The translations under genes and the position numbers were made by a program. The notes beneath the pieces were generated by a model. It ran no database searches. It was not told where the DNA came from and saw only the letters and a program-made list of their open reading frames with translations. From assembly GCF_900457465.1 (NCBI RefSeq), contig NZ_UAUU01000002.1:496001-560000 (forward strand): a stretch of DNA of 64,000 nt, in the 5' to 3' direction. Below, piece by piece: positions 53,504 to 63,464 of this stretch (the first letter of the stretch is position 1; every line of letters begins with the position of its first letter). Source of the DNA: Sphingobacterium multivorum (GTDB lineage Bacteria; Bacteroidota; Bacteroidia; Sphingobacteriales; Sphingobacteriaceae).

Positions 53504-55912
53504 ATGATTGGAAATTCACTTGAAACAGCCTATCGTTTTTTAAAAAAACATAAGTTGATCACGTTTATCAATATCACCAGTCTCGCGATTGGCATTACGG
53601 CGACGCTGGTTATTTTCTTAATGATCCAATACGACTACAGTTTTGATAAACACGTTCCAAATCAAGAACAGGTCTATCGTGTTGTCAATAATGGTGAATT
53701 TAAAAATGCCGGTGTTTACGTACCATTGGTTCGTACCATGGAATCGGAATTACCGAACTTAGAAGCAGTAGCCCCCATTTATCGAAGCCATATTGCCAAA
53801 CTAAAAGTTTCAACCGCGACGGATAAATTCCAAACTTTTCCAAAAGAGCAAAAGATGGCTTTCACCAACAGTCAATACTTCGATATTTTCCCTTCGAAAT
53901 GGTTGGCTGGAAGTCCTAAGGCTTTGAATTCATCCGGAAATATTATCCTTACACAGAAAACACTAGAAAAGTTTTATGGAAAAGAACTGCCTGCAAATGT
54001 AATTGGCAAAACCATCATCTATGCAGATAGTATCCCACTTCAGGTCGCTGGTGTAATCGAAAATCCACAACATAATTCGGATTTTAATTTTGATAGTTTC
54101 ATCGCTGATGCGACCATCGTCCAAGACAACAACCTAAAGAAGATGTATAGTTGGGAAGCTTGGAACAGCATCTCTGATTCACATCAGGTACTCATCAAGA
54201 CAAAAGCACACAGCAATCCGCATCTTTTGGAACGAAATATTGCTAATCTCCTTAAAAAATATAAATACAAAGAAGGTGAAAAAATCAACGATAAACTTGA
54301 ATTACAAGCCTTATCTGATGTTCATTTCGACACGCGATTTAATTATGAAGCGACTCATCCAGAAGCACTTCGCAACCTCATTTTACTGGCATTCTTCCTG
54401 TTAGCCCTAGGGGCGGTAAATTTTATCAATTTATCCACAGCACAATCCATCGAAAGAGCTAAAGAAGTGGGTATTCGCAAGACATTGGGTAGCTCTAAGG
54501 CAACATTAATTAAACAATTCTTACTAGAGACATTTCTGATTACCTTATCCGCGACAATACTCGCGGTTTTATTGCTTCCTTTGTTCTTACATGTCTTTGA
54601 AGGATTTATTCCCAAAAACTTAAGTTTAGACCGTTTAGACAAAACCGTTATTCTTTTATTCTTGTTCGGACAGCTTATCGTGGTCACCATTCTTGCGGGG
54701 TTTTATCCAGCTTGGGTATTGACAGGATACGCTCCTGTATTGGCACTCAAAAACCAGCTTGGAAAAAACACCAATCTTTCCCGAAGTGTATGGGTCCGCA
54801 AAGCACTGACTATTTTCCAATTTGTCTTAGCTCAGGCTTTTCTGATTTGTGTACTCGTTGTCGTGCGGCAGATCAATTACGTCTCCCATCGAGACATGGG
54901 TTTTCAGAAAGACGCGATCGTCAACATCAATATTCCTGGAGCTTTCCAAAATTCTACGAAAAGTCTCGTGCTTAAAAATGAGCTCAAAAAATTGCCGGAT
55001 ATCAAAGCGATTAGTTTTGGGAACATTGCACCCGCGATGAACGGCTGGATGACCACAGGAATCACTTATGATCAGTCGCCAACAAAGGAATCGCTAACAT
55101 TCGATAGCCGCTCAGGTGATGAAAATTATTTGGAAGTCTATCAAATTCCACTTCTGGCCGGAAGGAATATACGTTTACTGGATTCAACCAGTGAAATGCT
55201 GATCAATAGAAAAGGACTTGAGCTACTGCATATCAAAGATCCCCAGGATGCCATTGGTAAAACTTTCGAAAATGGGCAGAATATCATCGTTGGTGTAATG
55301 GAGGATTTTGATCTAGCCTCTGCCCGACAGGCGGTTAAACCAGTCTTGTATACAGGCAGTAAGGAAGGATACGTACTCCATATTGCATTGGACCAATCGC
55401 ATCCCGAAAACTGGAAAAATACCATTGATAAAATAACGGCTAATTATAAATCGGTCTTTCCAGACGACGAACTGGATCTGAAATTTTTGGATGATGTCGT
55501 CCAAAATTTCTACACCCAAGAAAAACAGCTTTCTAAGCTTCTATCATGGGCAGTAGGGCTTTCAATCCTGATTGCTGGCCTAGGTTTATTTGGATTAGCC
55601 ATATTTACGGCAAATCAACGCACAAAGGAAATTGGAATCCGTAAAGTATTGGGGGCATCTGTTTTCCAGATAACCTTTCTACTGCTTCGGAATTTGCTAT
55701 CATTGGTTGCAATAGCCTGTCTAGTAGCCTTTCCAATTGCTTATTATTTTATGCAGAGCTGGCTCAATGAATTTGTTTATCGAACCACGATAAGTCCCTG
55801 GATTTTTGGACTGTCTGCACTGGGCTTGATTGCATTTGCAAGTCTTGTATTATCAACCAAAAGTGTCTTTGCAGCAAAAGCAAATCCGATCAATAGTCTA
55901 AGGGATGAATAA
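53504..55912 (+). CDS. MacB/FtsX-type ABC permease, paralog 6
   Basis: An 802-residue fused double-half permease. The start is set at the ATG at 53504 (MIGNSLETAYRFLKKHK); an in-frame TTG at 53477 would add nine residues. It shares WLAGSP and the FQFVLAQAFLIC helix with paralogs 2 and 5 and forms a subgroup with them. Docking motifs are KEVGIRK near 319 and KEIGIRK near 707. It ends NPINSLRDE. Its first domain has unusual content, with few of the TPGP or GNG motifs of the other subgroups. Confidence 0.92.
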   Translation: MIGNSLETAYRFLKKHKLITFINITSLAIGITATLVIFLMIQYDYSFDKHVPNQEQVYRVVNNGEFKNAGVYVPLVRTMESELPNLEAVAPIYRSHIAKLKVSTATDKFQTFPKEQKMAFTNSQYFDIFPSKWLAGSPKALNSSGNIILTQKTLEKFYGKELPANVIGKTIIYADSIPLQVAGVIENPQHNSDFNFDSFIADATIVQDNNLKKMYSWEAWNSISDSHQVLIKTKAHSNPHLLERNIANLLKKYKYKEGEKINDKLELQALSDVHFDTRFNYEATHPEALRNLILLAFFLLALGAVNFINLSTAQSIERAKEVGIRKTLGSSKATLIKQFLLETFLITLSATILAVLLLPLFLHVFEGFIPKNLSLDRLDKTVILLFLFGQLIVVTILAGFYPAWVLTGYAPVLALKNQLGKNTNLSRSVWVRKALTIFQFVLAQAFLICVLVVVRQINYVSHRDMGFQKDAIVNINIPGAFQNSTKSLVLKNELKKLPDIKAISFGNIAPAMNGWMTTGITYDQSPTKESLTFDSRSGDENYLEVYQIPLLAGRNIRLLDSTSEMLINRKGLELLHIKDPQDAIGKTFENGQNIIVGVMEDFDLASARQAVKPVLYTGSKEGYVLHIALDQSHPENWKNTIDKITANYKSVFPDDELDLKFLDDVVQNFYTQEKQLSKLLSWAVGLSILIAGLGLFGLAIFTANQRTKEIGIRKVLGASVFQITFLLLRNLLSLVAIACLVAFPIAYYFMQSWLNEFVYRTTISPWIFGLSALGLIAFASLVLSTKSVFAAKANPINSLRDE

Positions 55913-55981
55913 ATCAGCGGGTAAAAGCAATAAGCGTACTCCTGTGCATAACATATATTAAGAACTTAAACCCCCATAACA

Positions 55982-58363
55982 ATGATAAAGAACTTCATCA
56001 AAACCGCGTGGCGAAGTATTTTTTCTAATAAATTCTACAGCGCCATTAATATTTTAGGATTAACAGCAGGAATGGTTGTGGGGATATTCTTATTGCTGTG
56101 GATACAAGACGAGTTGTCCTTTGACCGGTTCCATAAAAATCAGCATTCCATCTACAAAATTGGAATAGAAGGAGGAACTGGGATATCAAAACGAATCTTT
56201 GGATCCATCATTGCTCCCGTAGGAAGTTTCGCAAAAAAGGAAATTCCTGAAGTCCAGGATGCAGTCCGTATTTTCAAAATTGGAGATGCTGCACTTAAAT
56301 ATAAAGAGAAGAGATTTAATGAAAAGAACTTTGCATTTGTAGACCCCAGTTATTTTACGGTTTTCGATTTTCCACTACTACAGGGCAATTCAAAACAACC
56401 CTTCCCCGACAACAATTCCATTGTACTTACGCAACGTACGGCACGTCGGTACTTCGGTGATGAAAATCCAATTGGAAAAACTGTGACATTGGGTATCGAG
56501 GACCTTTGTGTTGTATCAGGTGTCATTGCTGATTATCCAGAAAACTCTACTTTTCAATTTCAGGTTCTGCTCCCCATTTCGAGATTTAACGAACAGGCTT
56601 ACATTAAAAACAAAACGACCTATGATAATAAGACCTTTTTATCTTCCATGGATGAAGATTGGTCCAATTTTTCATTCGAAACTTATCTCCAACTGAGGCC
56701 TGATGCAAATCTTGCCACAGTTTCAAAAAAGCTACAGGCGATACACGAAAGGAATAAACCTGAGGATGCCCCTGTCCCCTACGTTACACAAGCACTCGCA
56801 AAGGTGCATCTCTACCAAATGGATGGTAGTGATGCAGGAATTGACAATGTTCGAGTTTTTATAGGCGTAGCGATTATGATTCTTGTTATCGCAAGTATTA
56901 ACTATATCAATCTTTCTACTGCACGGTCGTTGTCGCGCGCAAAAGAAGTTGGGATACGTAAAGTTATCGGCGCTGGTAAAAAGGAACTTTTTTTCCAATT
57001 TATATTGGAAACAACCATACTATTTGTCATTGCATCAACATTGGCACTTGCGCTAGTATTTATTGGCCTCCCTTTGTTTAATAATTTCTCGGGGAAGCAG
57101 ATTTCCCTACAGCTCTTTAATCCTACGTTATGGATAAGCGTACTGCTCATGCTTTTAGGAACACTTGTACTTACAAGTGTATATCCTGCCCTGCTTTTAT
57201 CGAGATTTGATCCGATTAAAGTACTTAAAGGCCGGTTTACCATAAAAAATTCCAGTGCACGAAAAATACTGGTTGTCCTGCAGTTCACTGTTTCCATCAT
57301 CCTTATCACTTTAACAATTGTTATCGGTCGCCAATTGGATTTTATAAAACATCAAAATTTAGGCTACGAAAAGGATCATACTATTTCCGTTGCTATGGCA
57401 CCAAAAATGTCCAAACATTTTGATGCTGTCAAAACCGAACTTCTAAAAAACAAGGATATTGATGATGTTATCCGTCTTGGCCGGGATATGGTTTATGGTG
57501 GAGCTTCAACTGGAGACAACGATTGGGAAGGAAAGCCCAGCAAATCCAATCTCTGGTTCAATATGACCTATTCTGATCAATCTGCACTCAACTTTTTTAA
57601 GATAAAACTAACACAAGGTCGTAATTTCACAGGCTCCATAGCAGATTCAACACATTTCATTCTTAATGAAACGGCAGTACGGGAAATGGGTTTAAAAGAT
57701 CCTATTGGCACACGTTTACGCATTCGAACAGTTCCGGGAACTATTATTGGGGTTGTAAAAGATTTTAATTATGCGAGCGCTAGACAAAAGATCGAGCCGA
57801 TGGTCTTTCAATATAGCCCAAAAGATTGCTGGCAGCTATACATCAAAACAACAACTTCTGGTACAAAATCCGCATTAAACTCCTTGCAACACATCTGGAA
57901 AAGTTATTATGATGATATGCCAATGAACTACAGCTTCCTGGACGAAAGCTATCAAAAGCAATATACGAATGAGCAGAAACAAGGCTCTTTATTCAATTTT
58001 TTTGCCCTGATCGCCATCGTCATCTCCTGCTTAGGACTCTTAGGACTATGTACCTATACTGCACAAGTTAGGACCAAAGAAATTGGTATCAGAAAGGTCC
58101 TTGGCGCAACGGTATTTAGCATTATACAATTATTAAACAAGGAATTTCTACTCTTAGTCATTTTGGCCAATGTCATCGCAATACCAATTGCTGTATATTT
58201 CAGTATAAATTGGCTCGATGGTTTTGCCTTCAGAACGACGCTCCCATTCACCATATTTCTATATGCGGCGGGGATAACCATTGCTATTGCATTATTTACG
58301 GTGAGTTTCCAATCCATTAAAGCGGCATACGCCAATCCTGTGAAAAGTTTGCACGATGAATAG
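55982..58363 (+). CDS. MacB/FtsX-type ABC permease, paralog 7
   Basis: A 793-residue fused double-half permease, nearest to paralog 3 (WIQDELSFDRFHKN, NPIGKTVTLG). Docking motifs are KEVGIRK near 320 and KEIGIRK near 698. It ends NPVKSLHDE, the only tail with His in place of Arg. The gap to the gene before is 69 bp and to paralog 8 is 33 bp. Confidence 0.92.
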   Translation: MIKNFIKTAWRSIFSNKFYSAINILGLTAGMVVGIFLLLWIQDELSFDRFHKNQHSIYKIGIEGGTGISKRIFGSIIAPVGSFAKKEIPEVQDAVRIFKIGDAALKYKEKRFNEKNFAFVDPSYFTVFDFPLLQGNSKQPFPDNNSIVLTQRTARRYFGDENPIGKTVTLGIEDLCVVSGVIADYPENSTFQFQVLLPISRFNEQAYIKNKTTYDNKTFLSSMDEDWSNFSFETYLQLRPDANLATVSKKLQAIHERNKPEDAPVPYVTQALAKVHLYQMDGSDAGIDNVRVFIGVAIMILVIASINYINLSTARSLSRAKEVGIRKVIGAGKKELFFQFILETTILFVIASTLALALVFIGLPLFNNFSGKQISLQLFNPTLWISVLLMLLGTLVLTSVYPALLLSRFDPIKVLKGRFTIKNSSARKILVVLQFTVSIILITLTIVIGRQLDFIKHQNLGYEKDHTISVAMAPKMSKHFDAVKTELLKNKDIDDVIRLGRDMVYGGASTGDNDWEGKPSKSNLWFNMTYSDQSALNFFKIKLTQGRNFTGSIADSTHFILNETAVREMGLKDPIGTRLRIRTVPGTIIGVVKDFNYASARQKIEPMVFQYSPKDCWQLYIKTTTSGTKSALNSLQHIWKSYYDDMPMNYSFLDESYQKQYTNEQKQGSLFNFFALIAIVISCLGLLGLCTYTAQVRTKEIGIRKVLGATVFSIIQLLNKEFLLLVILANVIAIPIAVYFSINWLDGFAFRTTLPFTIFLYAAGITIAIALFTVSFQSIKAAYANPVKSLHDE

Positions 58364-58396
58364 TTTATATTTGAGAACCAAAAACAACAGCATAAA

Positions 58397-60759
58397 ATGA
58401 TTCGATTATTCCTAAAAACAGCGCTGAGAAATTTGAAGCGCAGTCCCTTAAACACAACAATAAATATTTTGGGATTAGCACTGGGGTTTACTGTTGCCCT
58501 GATAAGTACATTATGGGTACTGAAACAATTTTCTTTTGATAAGCATTACAGCAATTATCAACATATTTATCAGGTCATGATGACTGGAACCTTCAATGAT
58601 GAGAAATCTACTGATCGCTCCACCCCTATTCCTTGGTCAAAACAATCGCGTCTGATTTCAAAAATGAGATGGCAGATGCCACTTTGGTCACCAATATGGA
58701 AAGCAACAATCTTAAAGTAGGTGATAAAAAGCTTAATGCACCGGGATTCTATGCCATGGGAAAATTCGCCGAATTATTTTCCCTCGAATCTTTAGAAGGA
58801 AATAGTACCACACCGGGCAATCCATCGACCATCATAATTTCCGAATCCTTAGCAAAACGACTGTTCGATCAGACAAGTGTTATCGGGAAAACGCTCCAAT
58901 TGAATGGTAAAGAACAATATACTGTTCAGGGCGTTTATAAAGATATTCCTGAAAACAACACTTTTTATGGCTTAGATTATGTATTGCCGTTTGTCGATTA
59001 TCTTGCTAAAGACCAAGGTATTGAAGAAAGCTGGTCCAGCTGTTATTTCAGCACTTTCGCTAAGATCGAAAATGCTGCCTTTGTTCCCGCTTTGGAAAAT
59101 AAACTAACAAATATCATCAACAAAAAACTGACGGATATAAAACCTGAAATCCTGTTACATCCGATGTCCAAATGGCATTTATACGATTCATTTAAAAATG
59201 GAAAGAACGTCGGCGGGCAGATTCAGTATGTATGGATGTTTGTTTGGATAAGCGTATTCATTATTTTATTGGCCAGTATTAATTTTATTAACTTGAGTAC
59301 GGCGAGAAGCCTGAAAAGAGGAAAAGAAATCGGGGTTTTAAAATCGGTTGGTGTCAACCGCCGGCAGCTTATTGCAGGCTTTCTTGTTGAGTCAATCCTA
59401 GCGGTAGCCTGCGCATTTTTGATCGCTGTTCTATTCGCTACATTGCTGTTGCCTTGGGTCAAAACGATTACACACACTTCATTGCATATACCTTTTGCGG
59501 ATATTCGTTTTTATGGCTATTCTTTATTAGGAATAGGCGTTATAGGGCTTTCAGCGGGTATGTATCCGGCATTATTTCTATCGGCCTTTAATCCTATTCT
59601 TGCACTTAAAGGTAAGATCAACAACCGAAAAGGCGGATCAAGAAGTAGAAAGGCAATGGTCGTCGTGCAATTTGCGATTTCTATTTTCCTGATGATATCC
59701 ACTTATCTGGTGATTCAACAACTGCATTATACCAAGGACCGCCCAATAGGTTATAAAGGTTCAAATTTGATAAACATTACTTCATCCAATTCAACTATCG
59801 TCAAAAACTTTGATGTCCTTAGAAAAGAGTTGATCGGTCAGCGTTTAGTTAAAGATGCTTCCCTTTCTTCCAACTTTGTCAACCACCTATCCTTAACGGG
59901 TGGTGGCTTTAATTGGCAGGGCAATGATACCAGGGACGGTGCGATCATGGGGATCTTCACCGTGGATGAAAACTTTGCTAATACTGTACAATGGAACTTT
60001 ATAAAAGGACGCAATTTTTCAAAAGATTTCAAAACAGATTCAACAGCTGTTATTCTGAACGAAGCTGCGGCCAAATTTATGGGAGTTACCGACCTAAACA
60101 GCAAACAACTTTCACGTGCCGGTATTGATTACCATATCGTGGGTATTATCCAGAACACGCTGTCCGAATCGCCGTTCAAATCCATTACACCGACGGCTTA
60201 TTTTCTAAAATTTTTACCAAAGAATAAAATCACGCTTCAACTGGATGAAAATCAAGATGTCAAACAAAACCTAAAAGCTATTGCCACAGCATTCAACCGC
60301 ATAGATCCTGATCTTATTTTTGATTATACCTTTACGGATCAGGAATATGCCAAAGAGTTTCAACAGATGGAAATGATCAAGAGCTTAACCAGTTTATTTA
60401 CAGGGTTGGCCATACTCATTTCATGTCTTGGTCTCTACGCGCTGGTTTCCTTTCTTACGGAGCAACGAGAAAAAGAAATTGGCATTCGTAAAGTATTGGG
60501 CGCATCAGAACTTGGCTTGTGGCGACTACTTTCCACAGAATACATTTGGCTCACAGGCATTGGCTTTTTACTCGCAGCCCCTTTAGCCTATCTGCTAATG
60601 GAATCATGGCTCGAAGATTATGTCTACCGCATATCAATTACATGGACGGTCTTTGCTATCACAGGCTTAACCGCCCTAATCATCACCTTATTAACCGTTA
60701 GTTACCAAGCGATTAAAGCAACATTAGCAAATCCTGTAAAAACCTTAAGAAGCGAATAA
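58397..60759 (+). CDS. MacB/FtsX-type ABC permease, paralog 8, with a one-base frameshift
   Basis: About 787 residues once the frame is restored. As given, the frame from 58397 runs MIRLFLKTALRNLKRS to TPIPWSKQSR and stops at 58720; the true continuation, LVKTIASDFKNEMAD, is in another frame from 58633. Adding one T near 58633 (CCTTTGG for CCTTGG) joins TPIP-LVKTIASDF. Whether this is a real mutation or a read error is open, but rpoB has the same kind of one-base loss. The first docking motif is unusual, KEIGVLKSVGVN near 309 in place of the IRK form; the second is normal (KEIGIRK near 692). It ends NPVKTLRSE and is followed by a strong terminator. Confidence 0.85.
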
Positions 60760-60767
60760 TACCAATT

Positions 60768-60805
60768 TGTTCGGGGACGGACAGTATAGTGTCCGTCCCC
60801 GAACA
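60768..60805 (+). terminator. Strong hairpin terminator after permease 8
   Basis: A perfect 16-bp GC-rich stem, TGTTCGGGGACGGACA with its complement, and a 6-nt loop, followed by TTTAAAA. It splits the array, so permeases 9 and 10 likely belong to another transcript. Confidence 0.85.
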
Positions 60806-60860
60806 TTTAAAACCGCTATAAAAACACAACAAAAACCTAAAAATCAATACATTATATTTA

Positions 60861-60875
60861 TGGCAAACGAATTGA
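60861..60875 (+). promoter_or_regulatory. Weak sigma-54-like site before permease 9
   Basis: TGGCA (60861-60865) and TTGA (60872-60875) have the spacing of a sigma-54 promoter (TGGCAC-N5-TTGC), but the invariant C of the -12 element is A. Confidence 0.25.
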
Positions 60876-60974
60876 ACTACTTGGCTTTGCTATTTTTCGA
60901 ATAACGGAGCCTTCTACTAAAGCGAGCTAAGTGACAAGAATATAGCCTAATTAACAGTATAAATGCTCATAACC

Positions 60975-63365
60975 ATGTTAAAGAACTATTTTAAAATTGC
61001 TTGGCGGAATATCAGAAAAAACAAAGGATTTTCTCTTTTAAATATGTTTGGCCTCAGCATCGGAATAACATGTTTCCTATTGTTGGCAGCGTACATCTAT
61101 CATGAATCCAGTTATGAGCGTTTCCTTCCCAATGCGGACCGCCTGACTTATATTAGCCTCACTTATAAAGCACCCAATAGCACGGAAGAAGTAAATTCTG
61201 CGGTAACACCAACAGGTTTAGCTCCTGCTTTACAAGCTGAATTTCCGGATGTAGAACAGGCAACCAGATTCTACAGCTATTCCAAAGGCGGTAAAATAGA
61301 ATCCAAAGAGGCACTAATAACTGAAAAAGGCCTACTTTATGCTGACCAAAATGTTTTTAAAACTTTAGGTTATACCTTTCTCGAAGGTGATTCACGATCA
61401 GCCTTAGCAGAACCAAATCAGATTGTCTTAACAAAAAAGCTCGCGGCGAAATATTTCCCCAATCAGTCGGCCATCGGTCAGACACTATCCATTGACAAAG
61501 TCAACTGGAAAATCACAGGTATCATTGCAGACCTGCCCACAAATACACAGTTGAACTTCTCTGCACTCCTTTCCAATAAAGGATTAGAACGCTACAAAGA
61601 AATGGCTTGGTCATCTGCAAATGATATAACCATAGCGCTCCTCAAAAACAAAGATCAGTTCGGTTCGATCCAACAGAAATTGGACCAAATGACAAAATCA
61701 AAATTCGCCGAAGCATCAAAACAAGGCTATCAATTTCGATTTATCCTAGAAAAGCTGACGGATATCCATCTTCACTCCAAAGCAGCAGGTACAGGAAACA
61801 TTACTTATATCTATATTCTAATGGCGTTAGGTGCTGCGCTTATTATTTTAACCTGCATCAATTTTACAAATTTGGTATTAGCGCATGCGCTTGAACGCAA
61901 GAAAGAAATCGGTGTCAAGAAAGTTCTGGGTGCAGCAAAGAAAACGATATTCTTTCAGTTCTTTTTTGAATGTAGCCTCATGGTTTTTCTAGCCGTTGCT
62001 TTTAGTCTTCTGACGACAGTGCTTTTGTTACCCGTATTCAGTTCATTTATGGGTACCGAAATGAAATTAACCGTATGGACAGACCCTCGGTTTTATACGA
62101 TTTTACTTGTTTTCATAGCCTTGTTGACGCTTCTGTCGGGTGGCTGGCCTGCCTATTCAATTGCTAGTTCAAAACCTATTTCCATTTTTAAGCGAAAACT
62201 AACTGAAAGACAACATGGTATATCATTAAGCAAGGTGCTCGTTACTTTTCAATTCAGTATCTCTATATTTTTTATTATCTGCACCTTATTTGCGGGTAGA
62301 CAGATGGATTTTATCCAGTCTAAAAACACTGGATTGGATCGCTCTGATATGCTGGTCATTGATGGCCGAGGATGGCAAGATAAAGAAAGGCAGCTATTAA
62401 AAGAAAAGTTAATGCAGCTCAATAGTGTCCAGGGCGTTACCGCTTCGTATGACAATCCCGTCAATATCCAAGGAGGCTACAGCATTAGGGAGGTAGAAGG
62501 CCAACCCAATGATTTTGATATGGATGTCACTGCAATTCCGATTGAAAAAGATTTTGTATCCGTTTTTCATATTCCATCCGTCGCAGGTACACCGTTGTCA
62601 GATGCGGACATTTTACGCGCGCAAGACACTATTTCACCAGAATATGGGTTTGTAGTGAATACACTTGCGGCATCCGCCATGGGTTTTACTCCTGAACAGG
62701 CTATTGGAAAGAAAATCAACTTGAATGGGCGTAAGGGCAGCATGAAACAAGTCGTTGCGAGTTTTAACTTTGCGTCATTACATAACGAAGTCAAACCAAT
62801 TGTGCTTTTTCCTGAATATGATTATTTCGGTAATATTTTCATTCGACTCAATCCGACGTCGCCGATAAAAGATGCTCTTGCGCAGATAAGAGCTGTCATC
62901 AAAGATATTGATTCAAAAAACAGCTTTGAATATCATTTTCTCAATGACGATTATAACAAATTATATCTCAAAGATCAGCAAACAACACGGGTAATGCAGT
63001 TATTTTCCATCATTACAATTGCTATCGCTTGTATGGGCCTTTTTGCCCTATCAGGTTATGCTGTACAACAACGCTTTAAAGAGATCGGTATCCGTAAAGT
63101 ATTAGGTGCTTCAACGATCAAGATTGTCAACATATTGAGTGTTGACTTTATGGCCCTGGTCCTGTGTGCTGTATTGATCAGTGTACCCTTAGGCTGGTAT
63201 GCCATGCACCGATGGGTAGAGAATTTTGCTTACCACATCACGCTAGACTGGTGGGTATTTATTGTGGCGGCGATAAGTGCATTATTGGTATCATTTATCA
63301 CCATTAGTTTTCAAACCATAAAAGCTGCGATTCTAAACCCGGTTGATAGTTTAAGAGATGAGTAA
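60975..63365 (+). CDS. MacB/FtsX-type ABC permease, paralog 9
   Basis: A 796-residue fused double-half permease. I use the ATG at 60975 (MLKNYFKIAWRNIRKNKG), which aligns with the starts of the other copies; the ATG at 60963 would add four residues. Docking motifs are KEIGVKK near 309 and KEIGIRK near 701. It ends NPVDSLRDE. It is separated from permease 8 by 215 bp with a terminator, so it probably has its own promoter, which I could not fix. Confidence 0.9.
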   Translation: MLKNYFKIAWRNIRKNKGFSLLNMFGLSIGITCFLLLAAYIYHESSYERFLPNADRLTYISLTYKAPNSTEEVNSAVTPTGLAPALQAEFPDVEQATRFYSYSKGGKIESKEALITEKGLLYADQNVFKTLGYTFLEGDSRSALAEPNQIVLTKKLAAKYFPNQSAIGQTLSIDKVNWKITGIIADLPTNTQLNFSALLSNKGLERYKEMAWSSANDITIALLKNKDQFGSIQQKLDQMTKSKFAEASKQGYQFRFILEKLTDIHLHSKAAGTGNITYIYILMALGAALIILTCINFTNLVLAHALERKKEIGVKKVLGAAKKTIFFQFFFECSLMVFLAVAFSLLTTVLLLPVFSSFMGTEMKLTVWTDPRFYTILLVFIALLTLLSGGWPAYSIASSKPISIFKRKLTERQHGISLSKVLVTFQFSISIFFIICTLFAGRQMDFIQSKNTGLDRSDMLVIDGRGWQDKERQLLKEKLMQLNSVQGVTASYDNPVNIQGGYSIREVEGQPNDFDMDVTAIPIEKDFVSVFHIPSVAGTPLSDADILRAQDTISPEYGFVVNTLAASAMGFTPEQAIGKKINLNGRKGSMKQVVASFNFASLHNEVKPIVLFPEYDYFGNIFIRLNPTSPIKDALAQIRAVIKDIDSKNSFEYHFLNDDYNKLYLKDQQTTRVMQLFSIITIAIACMGLFALSGYAVQQRFKEIGIRKVLGASTIKIVNILSVDFMALVLCAVLISVPLGWYAMHRWVENFAYHITLDWWVFIVAAISALLVSFITISFQTIKAAILNPVDSLRDE

Positions 63366-63464
63366 TTGTTTTAGTAGCTATTAAAATAAAGACACCTGAT
63401 AAATAACAAGCTGGACCTTTAAAATTCAAGTTTTTTCTATTTAGCAATAACCAATACGACAAAT

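Noticed and set aside
60860..60904. Fourteen-codon frame MANELNYLALLFFE before permease 9
   Set aside because: No conservation evidence, no ribosome-binding site; likely chance.
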